Of a stretch of 64,000 nt of DNA, positions 22,020 to 31,850 are shown piece by piece. The notes under the pieces are model-generated. The model worked only from the letters and a program-made list of their open reading frames with translations, had not been told where the DNA came from and did no database searches. How positions within the stretch are numbered: position 1 is the first letter of the stretch; each line of letters opens with the position of its first letter. A program made the translations under genes and the position numbers. Location: positions 6,572,367 to 6,636,366 of the forward strand of contig NC_081339.1 in NCBI RefSeq assembly GCF_022539665.2, given 5' to 3'. The stretch is from Daphnia carinata. Its lineage: Eukaryota > Arthropoda > Branchiopoda > Diplostraca > Daphniidae.

Positions 22020-24209
22020 TCGATTAGTTTAGAATTCGAACCGCACTCGATGGCGAGAGAGACCGCAACTGCTTCGCTAGCCAAATGCAGACTGCATCAT
22101 TCGCTTCGATGTAAGGAAAAAAAAAAAACCCCACATCGACCTTAACAACGTAAAGGAGGTGGACACATACGTGTAGGCTACCCATCTGCAATCGAATGCT
22201 AATCATAAATGATAAGAACACAATAAAAAGCGTGTGTGTGTAAATGGATCGGATAACAGGGACGAACTGTTTGATCAATCCCTCCATAGTAAAAAGGAAA
22301 ATCTATTGGATAATCAATAATAATGGTAATCGCATTTGACACAGTCTAAAGTTGAACACATCCTCGCCGCAAAAGCGGAGGGGGGGGGGAGGCTAATATA
22401 TATAATAGTGATTTGTGTTTTTGTACAAAGCTATTGTTATGTGTGTGTGTGTGTGTGTGTTTTGTGGTATTGTTGGACGCAAGAAAAACATTCTGCAAAC
22501 CATCAAACAGATGAGTGAGTTTTTTTTTTCATTTATTTTCGTATTGTACACGGAGCAATTTGACACCAAAGTTTGGCTCCATGGATATCCGAGACGCGTC
22601 TGCCGTTTTTTTTTTCTTATTTTTATGGATTGCCCTACTCGATGATGATTAGCATTTCTATTGAATCGGGCCCTATATACGTAGATGAAAAAGAAAAAAA
22701 AAAAAGGTATAGACATTTCGCCTCTATAAAAATTGTATACAATATGACAGAATGAGAACGGCAATATTTTTCCTACACCGACACGTCCAGCTTAAAGGAG
22801 GGGGGAGGTAGATTTTTTTTTTTTTTTTTCCTGGAATGCCTCGCTTCTTATTTCCCGAACAGAAGGCCACGGGCTGTATAATACTTTGGACGAATATCAC
22901 GAAACCAACCGACTTGGTATTTAGATTTCCTTTTTTTTTTTTTAATATTTTTTCTAAACCTAATTTTATTATCAACTTCAGGGGAGGTCTTTAACAATTC
23001 GACTTTCAATTTTCAAAACGATATATGTATAGAGTTATGATTGTTATCATCTTCTTTTCATCGGCATGAATGCCTAAACGAGCGTGAATCTCAATTTCAA
23101 GTTAATGGAGAGTGTATCCATGTGGATGGTGTAACGAAGCTTCATTGTTAGCCATCAGTGTCTCGTTTTTCGCCCTTCTTTTTTTTTTTTTTTTTCTTTC
23201 GAGTGTTTTCAAATGTTCCAGGAGCGCGCGTGCATCCACTTTGGATTCGTTATTTACTTTCTCCCTTCCAATTCTTAGAATAAGACGCGAGACAAATCGT
23301 TTTTCGGCTGGGCACGTGGATTTGTAGGGATTGGTTTCTATCGTTAAAGGAGTGGCTCCCACTTCCATAAATCACGTCGGTTCCATAGACAAATTAATTA
23401 AAAGAAACACTACATCGCAATTGAGATTTTGAAAACAAGATAAGCAATTTTAATTTGATTTCAATTTGCTTCATTGACGTTATCTGTAAAATCTCCATGA
23501 ACATGTTCCACAATTTTGATCCGCTTTTTTACATTTCATCAACAATTCGCCATCTCCGACGAAATCTAAATGCACAAACTTAATTGCAACTTATGCAAGT
23601 GTTTTACTATTGAAAATTTTCACAAATTGGACACGGACGCTGTTATCAACACCTGGTTCCAGCGAACGCAAGGGCAAAATGTGTGTTGTCCCGCACGACG
23701 CAAAGCACCTCCAAAATGGAGCGTGAATTTCCTGCGCACGCCATCTGTTGATTTATTTGCATCCAACTGTTGGTTTCACAGGTGAATCCCACACGTTTGT
23801 ATTTGCTTTTCTATCGGGCCGTATTTCCCCCCCTTTTGTTCATTTAACTACCGAGTACGTCTAAAAACCTTGTGTTCCATTATTTGAAGTACCTGGAAAC
23901 ACTACACCCCCTTTTTTTTTTTTTTCTTTCCTGTATGGAATAATACAGAAACCACTTGAGGCGCTAAACAAACTTTAGGCAGAGAGGTGCGTGTAATTCG
24001 TTATTCACGCAAAACGTTTGGGCGAAGTTGAGCGCGTTCGGCGTTTGCGCACACGGACGCCCATTTACAAATTTTTGGTGTAGTGTAGTTAGAACTGGAC
24101 GTGACCGGATGTTCAGTGTCGCGTCTGACAGCATGGAGAGTTCCGTCGTTCGCAACTGGCGCTTCATTTGCATATATTCAAATCAGTTTTGAAAAATATT
24201 GGCGATCAA
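22020..24209. other. Intergenic, simple repeats
   Basis: No gene supported. (GT)n at 22440-22460, several T runs over 15 nt, and one octamer at 24166 just upstream of the first GPCR start. Confidence 0.4.
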
Positions 24210-25638
24210 ATGGAAGGTGGTGGTAACTGGACGAATCATTCAGGACTGGATGCTTATTGGTCGGTGACACCAGTGAGGCTGAGCCGAGTGGAGACCATTG
24301 TTCATTTGGTATGCCTGTCGCAAGGGATACCCATCAACGTGTTGATTGGCGTCGTGATAGCGCGCAATCGTCGGCTGCACAATCCAAGGAACACCTTCTG
24401 GCTTGGCATTATCGTTCTCAATTTAATGACCATGTTCATGGCCGTCCTCAAATTGCTGGTCGTTCACGTGGCTCAACCGGACGATTTCACTTGTCTCTTG
24501 TTTTCGTCCATGACGGGCAAACCGTACACCGTTCTACTGTTCGTCATGCTGTTGGCCACTCTCGATCGCTACGTTGGTAACATGTCAACTGGAATTAAAT
24601 CAAATCTCTGTTTTTAAAATTCGTGTGCCATTTTTGACCCGCAGCTATTACGCATCCGCTGTACCATCGCAAACACGTCACTGTCCGTCTGGTCATTCTC
24701 GTCCAGCTGGGCGTCTCAGTTGCCGTCTTCTTCTTGCTGTAAGCACCTTGTTTGTTTTGTTTTTAAATTGACATTCATTCATTCATTGATTGTAAATAAA
24801 TGGCTCGGTGTGCGTTCAGATCGATGCCGTTCATCTTCGGCTGGATCCCTTTACGATGCGGATTCAGTTTGACGCTGAGCAAATGGACGATGCTCTTGCG
24901 ATCCATCCTGGTTGCGCTTTGCATCACGGCTCAAGTCAAAGTCTACCTGGTCACGCGTAAATACCTGAGACAGGCGGAAGTGCAGCCGACGTCGATTCCG
25001 ATGCAACAGTTAGTTATCGTGACCAACGATCGCGACGAATGTCAGCCTCCGCCTTCTGCTGCTCCGGCCGAATCCAGCAGCTCATTGTCCGTCGTGAACA
25101 CGAACAAGAACGCGCCGTTCTTCGTCCACCGACGTAACAAGACGGTCAGCAAATTAGAACTGGAGGCCAGTTTGACGCTGGTTGTTGGCGTCTTATCGCT
25201 GTGCGTCATCACGGGTAAGACGTGAACATTATCATTCATCATTCAATGGTTCGTGATTACCTCGTTATTTCGTTCGGCCAGCTCCCATGTTCGTCGTCTA
25301 CTTTTCGCTTTCCGTTTGTCAGCAGCTGGGCGGCGAATGCAGTGGCTTGACTTCATTGGTAAATGATAGCGTAAACCGCTTAATTTAATCCGTTTCGAAT
25401 GATTTGCCCCTTCGTCTTTTATTGGTTGGCCGTAATGATAGATCTTCTTTCCCTATTTTCTTTTTTTTTTTTTTTAATAATGCATCCATCAAAGGTCGTG
25501 TACGTGAGGCAAGCGGCTCTGATCCACGCCGTTTACGGCCCACTCATCTACATGATCCGCAGCCGGGAATTCGCTTCGGCTGTGCGTAAAATGCTTCGAC
25601 CCAATTCAGTCCGTCTTGACGATATCAATTACTTTTAA
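24210..25638 (+). CDS. Class-A orphan GPCR, tandem copy 1
   Basis: Five exons: 24210-24576, 24645-24738, 24820-25214, 25282-25358, 25495-25638 (phases 1, 2, 1, 0), 358 residues. The N-terminus has two sequons (NWT, NHS). Seven hydrophobic segments are visible. TM3 ends in LDRYVAI, the class-A DRY motif, with a Cys at the top of TM3 (DFTCLL). The third intracellular loop is long, Ser/Pro-rich and variable. TM7 carries VYGPLIY in place of NPxxY, followed by a basic helix-8 segment (RSREFASAVRKML). The ligand is unknown; the short loops and IYMIRSREF tail recall the adenosine/melanocortin group only loosely. Its near-copy lies 3 kb downstream. Confidence 0.85.
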
Positions 25639-28600
25639 CCGGCTGCTATTGCTTCCCCCCCCCCTTGTTGCACGTCATCTTTGTAAATACAAGACGCACA
25701 CACGAGTAGCCTACTGTGTTACGTTCGAGTATATTTTATATTGAGAAACGTGAGCATTGGCACCCATAATGATTTCGTTGTAATGTTAGATCTTAAAGAC
25801 AGTTCGCATCCAGTTGAAAGAGAGCGGTTCAGATCAATGTCGCAGCGAAGCTTCCCCTGCCTCTCTGCCCAGTAATGATTGTCTTGTTCACACGAGCGGA
25901 AATATGCCACGAATGTCGCTCAAACTTTTCAAGGCTAGCAGGAAAAAACAAAAGAAAGTTGGCGTATTTTTCTCGTAGACATTTGTAAAAGGCAGGACAC
26001 GGTAATGCTATCCCTTTCTCCAGTGTTTTCCTTACCTTTCCCCCTCGGTTTTTAACGTTCATTTTCCAGTCCATTGCTTTGAAAAACGGCTGACATTGCC
26101 ACGTCTTACGTCATTCTACAATGCGACGTGCAGTTGCTAGTGTCGCGTTTGAAAACAACAAGTCCAACTTAGCAAGCGTTTACGCGAAATTCGATCAGTG
26201 GACAAACTGTTGAATTGATTCGCAATTTGTTTGGTGATTCACATTTCCTATTCATTCGTCTAAACAAGGACGTTCTTTTGTTCTTTAAGGAAAAAAAAAA
26301 AGCGTGTGGGTTAGTAAGGCAGTTTGTGGCATCTATCTTGTTATTTCACAAACGTATCACGTAAACCGGAAATTTCCCTTTGCCTGTATCCGCTAAACCT
26401 TCCCTCACCCGAGAAACATGGATTTAACGTTTTATCACCAGTGTAGATGCAGATGTCACGGTAAACGGATCAAACCATCTCTCCTTAGTCTGATGGATCT
26501 CGGTGAAAAGCAAACAAGCAACAAAAAGCAAAGAAGATTTCCCCCGTACGGTGTCAAAGCCAATGCACATCGCGTGCATCAAATAACGTTCCAGGAATTA
26601 TAGATAAAGACCTTATGGATGGGTAAAAAATCTTCGTAATACGAGGCATGTTTTTTTGGTTTTTTTTCATTCGTAGAGTGTGGCTGTGGTAATAAATCTC
26701 TTCCTGTTTGTGGCTTTGCATCGATCCGGAACTATTTGCAAAAGGCAGACCATATTCAGGAAGTATGTTCACATCGATCGGTATGACACATCTTCCACGT
26801 ACGTGCACGCCATGCAACATCGAACAAGTAACTATCTCATATTCACATTTATCTCAACTGTAGAATGTCAAAGCATTTGGAATGTCGTTGGAAACTCAAG
26901 TCTCAGACATCATCAATCGTGTTTGGGCTGGTGCAACTAGACAGAAATCCGCATTGGCTGAGTTTCTCATATCTGTCCTTGATCCTCGTGAGGACGGTTT
27001 CGCAGACGTTGTTCCATTGAACACGTTCAATCCTCAATCGACAACAATGATGTTTAGAAAACTCATCGTTTCAATTTTTTTTCACGGACCTGCTGAGCTC
27101 CTTTAAATGTTTGGGTATTCTGGAAAAGATATGCAATTTGGCAGCTGGCTGAAAGCCTGTCATTGTTGACGACAGTGCGGAGGCCGGATGCAAAATTGAG
27201 ACTCGAGGGCTTTTGAAGGGGACAGCAAGTTTACACTCTGACATCTTGCCGAACTAAGTATTGGATTAACTTCCATCAAATCAAGAAGAATTACATCATA
27301 AAAACGTGCTGTTGTGTGGACAAATGGCATTAACAGGCTTACAAATCATGTGATGGAGAGTCCATTATGATGGAAGAAGGGCGGAAGAAACGATGCCACA
27401 GGTGCCTTATACCACTGCAATCTGGACGGCATCTGTGTAACGGCCTATTATTGGAATAACCTAATAAAATGAATGTCCACGTTGACGTGCAATCCTATTG
27501 ACTTGTAACAGTTGCAATCTATCTTCTGGTTAGTGCGTTACAGAAAAGAAAAGAACCTACAAAGTAAGTTGTACTCCAATCACGCCATTCATCGTCTTCT
27601 GAATACACCGCAGGGATTCCCGGAGGCTGCCAAACATCAACAGTGTAACTACCACCGAACAACATGAGATCCTTTACTCAGCTGAATAGAAACGAATGAG
27701 CCTCGCGTAGTAGCGAAGACGTGGCCATGCCAACCAAGAACTCACATCATCGACGCTGTCTCGCTATCTTTTGTTCAATTTCCCGAGGGGAGAGGGATGC
27801 AGCATTGCCTTCCGATACGCTGCGTGATCGCGCAATCATCTGGTCCCGAAAGACTTTGTCGAACTATGAACGCGTGATTGTCTGCGAGATTTGGCGTCCA
27901 GCGTTCGTCTAATATTGCATCGGAAATGACAAGCATGACGTCTAGACACAAGATTACGTGTCTCGTGATTTCGATGTTGAAGAAAACAAAGCCATTTTTT
28001 TGTCTCGATTTTTCCCAGGAGGTCGTAATTAACGTGTCGCGTGTTGCGTCGGCTGGTGTCAACGACACGACCACCTGTGACCGATCCCAGCGTTGCGGTT
28101 AACGAGACACTGTCTTTCATTATAATTTCAGCTGGGGCTTAATTATACGCCTCTCGGGGCTGTGACGTAGTCCCAATTAACATGAAAGCAAGAGAATCCA
28201 TCCACCTTTGTAAATACTGAAGATCCATGACGGTGTGAACGCCAGGAGAAGTAGATCGATGGCAAAGTTCGTGTGCAAGGCAAGCGGTCTGCGTGAAACG
28301 TCCAGCTCGTGACTAATGAACTGTGCAAGTATATGTTCTGTTCGGTCAGCTGAGCTCGTTCGTGAATTCACTATTTATTCGTGAATGCCACCAGGTGTTT
28401 TTGAGGAGTTGATACATTTTTCGAGGGGAGGGCTGTCTAATATCATTCATTTGCGTGCGTGAACATCGTGAACGTTGTTTGCGCAGTCGTTGGCGCGCAT
28501 CTGTGGCAATAAAGCTCTCCGATCGTATATGAGTTGATAGACCAAAAGAAAACGTTCAGTGCCGTGTCTGACGTCGTGCAGATTCTCGTGGGAGATGTAC

Positions 28601-28693
28601 CTGTTCCGTTTGCCTGTTATCGACCGCGTTAGTTTTTGAAATGTTCGTAATCGATTAAGAAATTAACGTGTAGAAAACAAACAAACAAACAAA
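25639..28693. other. Gap between the GPCR copies, no intact gene
   Basis: A plus-strand frame at 26882-27106 and in-frame continuations to about 27480 look like a decayed coding sequence (see findings). The other short frames show no domain, signal peptide or splice structure. Confidence 0.35.
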
Positions 28694-30056
28694 ATGGCAG
28701 GCTGTGGGAACTGTTCGCAGCATTCCGGTGTTGATTTCGATCTTGTGACGCCAGTGACGCTAAGCAGAACGGAGACGATCCTCTACTTGATTTGCGTGTC
28801 GCAAGGATTACCCATCAACTTGTTAATTGGTTTCGTTATCGCGCGTAATCGTCGCTTGCACAATCCTAGGAACACGTTTTGGTTTGGAATTATCGTTCTT
28901 AATATACTCAATATATTCATGACCGTCTTGAAAATGCTGGTCGTTTACGTCGCTCAACCGGGTGATTTCACCTGTCTCTTGTTTTCTTCCATGACGGGCA
29001 AACCGTACACGATTTTACTGTTCGTCATGCTGCTGGCCACTCTCGATCGCTACGTTGGTATAACGCCTCAATTTGAATAATTAAATCAACTCTCTGTTTT
29101 TAAGATTCGTGTCCCATTTTTGTTCCGCAGCTATTACGCATCCGCTGTACCATCGCAAACACGTCACTGTCCGTCTAGTCATTCTCGTCCAGCTGGGCGT
29201 CTCAGTTGCCGTCTTCTTCTTGCTGTAAGCACCTTGTTTGTTTTGTTTTTAAATTGACATTCATTCATTCATTGATTGCAAAATAAATGGCTCGGTGTGC
29301 GTTCAGATCGATGCCGTTCATCTTCGGCTGGATCCCTTTACGATGCGGATTCAGTCTGACCCTGGGCAAATGGACGATGCTCTTGAGGTCCATCCTGGTT
29401 TCCCTTTGCATCGCAGCTCAAGTCAAAGTCTACCTGGTCACGCGTAAATACCTGAGACAGGCGGAAGTGCAGCCGACGTCTATTCCAATGCAGCAGACGG
29501 CTTTCGTGTTGAAACACGGGGAGGACTTGCAACATCCACCTTCGACGACAGCGGCAGACTCCAACAGTTCATTGTCCATAGTGAATGTGAACAAGAACGC
29601 TCCGTTTTTCGTTCATCGACGTAACAAGACGGTCAGCAAATTAGAACTGGAGGCCAGTTTGACGTTGGTTGTTGGCGTCTTGTCGCTGTGCGTCATCACA
29701 AGTACATTCTGAAATCTATACAAAACGTAGTTTGCTTTCGTAACGAATGTGAAATGCCAAATTGCAGCTCCGATGTTTATCTTGTACGTGGCCCTTTCCA
29801 TTTGCCAGCAAGTGGGCGGTGAATGCGCAGGGATGACTTGTTCGGTATGCTCATTATGCTAAGAAGACATTGCATTCGTTTTGTCGTAAACCATGTTCTC
29901 TTTATTAAAAAGATTCCTTACGTCAGACAAGCTGCACTGATTCACGCAGTTTACGGCCCACTTATCTACATGATCCGCAGCCGGGAGTTCGCATCGGCCG
30001 TTCGCAAAATGCTCCAGCCGCAGTCTGCGCGTTTTAATGACGTCAATTATTTTTAA
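28694..30056 (+). CDS. Class-A orphan GPCR, tandem copy 2
   Basis: Exons 28694-29057, 29131-29224, 29307-29701, 29768-29844 and 29913-30056, with the same phases as copy 1, 357 residues. The N-terminus is Cys-containing (CGNCSQHS). LDRYVAI and VYGPLIY are retained. Exon 2 differs from copy 1 by about one base, and intron 2 is nearly identical. Exon 1, the variable loop after IPMQQ and introns 3-4 have diverged. It is a tandem duplicate of the neighbouring receptor, probably for a related ligand. Some joined frames in copy 2 use a GTACAT donor (29702) where copy 1 has GTAAGA. Confidence 0.85.
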
Positions 30057-30963
30057 TTTGAACGAAAATTCTGGAAATTAATTTCGGTATATATTATTTA
30101 AAAAATTGCACAATCTCTTTAGGTAATATTTCGAAACATTTCAGCCCTTATGAATGCAGTTTTTTATGTCAAATTTCCCACTTGTCTAGTGTTAGCATTT
30201 GATAACGATGCCTGCAATCGAGCCAATAATGGTCGAAATAAGAAAAAGAAGTCAAGTTCATATTCTATTGGAAAGAACTTCGATTGCTCACTCCACCCTC
30301 AGGTGCTCTAGAAACGCGGTCATAGCTGCATTTCTTTCGGTTTCGTTAACTGCCTCCGGCTTTAGGTTGGGTACGCAAAAAGCAAATCACCTATTAGGAA
30401 TTTGTGAAAAGGAAGAGACTTAAAACAGGGCACAAGGGTTAGGTAACATTTTTGTTTTCATTGTGAATACCTTCTAATTGCTGAATTCAGTCTGCATTTG
30501 GAAGTGCATGATGCGTTATGCATTGGTCCCTTTGCGCTCATTTCAGTGGAACAGTATTCCTTTGGAATGTGTCTAAGTGATTATACTTCCATGTTTTGTG
30601 TGTGATTATCCTAGTGCTCCTTTCCATTCGATTGAGTATTGAAATGCACTTGATGGCATTCCTTGTATATGAATGTCTACGTGGCATTGACGTTTCTCTA
30701 CCTCACCTGGCTGGATGTTTTACTTTGCTCATCACTTGCATAGCTACCGTCTTTTCGTAAATGGTACGTATGGTATCAGAAAATAGTATTAGATTTAATT
30801 TCACTAAAAACGTAGTGTATTGAAGTTAGAAAATGCACAGTAAGGGAGCAATATTGTGGGTTTTAACATTTCGTTCGTCAAACACCGCCGCTAGCAGAGG
30901 CACGTATGACAAGACATTCTGAATCCATCGTTATTTGATTAGATTACGTCAACAGTTGTGCTG
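30057..30963. other. Intergenic
   Basis: No gene supported by splice structure or motif. Confidence 0.4.
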
Positions 30964-31219
30964 TCAAAGAAGACCTGTAAATGACATGCTATTTGATGAT
31001 AACAGATGTCAGATTAGAGTCACAGAACTATTGCTGTTTTTATTGCTTAGCTTACTGTGATAGTGTAGAAGATAGGCAGCGTTTTCCTGATGTGTTGGAC
31101 GCTTTATCTTTAGGCTTTTTTATCTTCCAAATAGGCAGAATGATCAAAGTCTTTGTTAGCCATCGTTTGATGGCCGCTGAAGTGTTCTCCTTTCGTCTTG
31201 CTGTGCAGTTTGTATCCAT
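30964..31219 (-). CDS. FTGL-family small protein E (unrecognised)
   Basis: Exons 31056-31219 (donor GTAAGC) and 30964-30988 (acceptor CAAATAG) join in phase 2 to 62 residues. It starts MDTNCTARRKENTS, continues with a basic IKRWLTK, the hydrophobic block LIILPIW, a Lys-rich linker, CLSSTLS, and ends HMSFTGLL-stop. The last residue is Leu instead of Phe. Despite lying 14 kb from the other members it has the same MD start, hydrophobic-Trp core, SLS-type segment before the splice, phase-2 intron and 25-nt final exon. No TATA box was seen close to this copy. Confidence 0.65.
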
Positions 31220-31850
31220 TTCGTTCGGAGTCGGCGTCGAGACTGGCCTTACAAGCGGTTGGCAACAGGTCCACACAGAGAGAACGTGGAAGCCGGTTTG
31301 AACGCCCTGCGTGAGCGAAAGTGCGAGGGGAAGGCCCGTTCTCCAGACAAAAAAAGAAAAGCCCTCTAAACAAAAAACAAGAAGCTTTTGTTGAGTGATT
31401 TCACCTGTTGGGCGTTTTGTATAGACGATGGGCTTTCACCGCACAAGTGAGATTGCCATTTTAGAGGAGCAAAGAGAGAACTTTCGAGGTCATTTTAATG
31501 GATTTTTGCGAAAAAAGATTGTTGTCTCATAAACACGTTCGGGGGAAACCTGAGTTTTTAAACATCTGCGTTTCAGCTTTCTTCGCCGGTAGGCCAGCGA
31601 ACTATATTTTTACGATGCAAACAAACGTCGAGATAATCGCGAATCTAATTTAACGTACCGTTCTGTTGTTCGCCTTTTGTATTGCGTTAAACAAACAATA
31701 AGAGATAATAAAAAATAACATCGATAAATTTTTAGTATTAATAATTTCAAGAGGCATAAGGCGATTAACACGTTAATTTATGATAATATACGAATATGGC
31801 TGTAACCTTTTTCTAATAGGTTCCACGTTTCTTCACAACAAACGATCCGA
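31220..31850. other. Intergenic
   Basis: No gene supported. It separates the FTGL gene E from the 3' end of the next minus-strand gene. Confidence 0.4.

Noticed and set aside
28143-28371. Minus-strand frames near a TATA-like sequence between GPCRs, considered as another FTGL member
   Set aside because: No MD start, no FTGL exon, no phase-2 donor.
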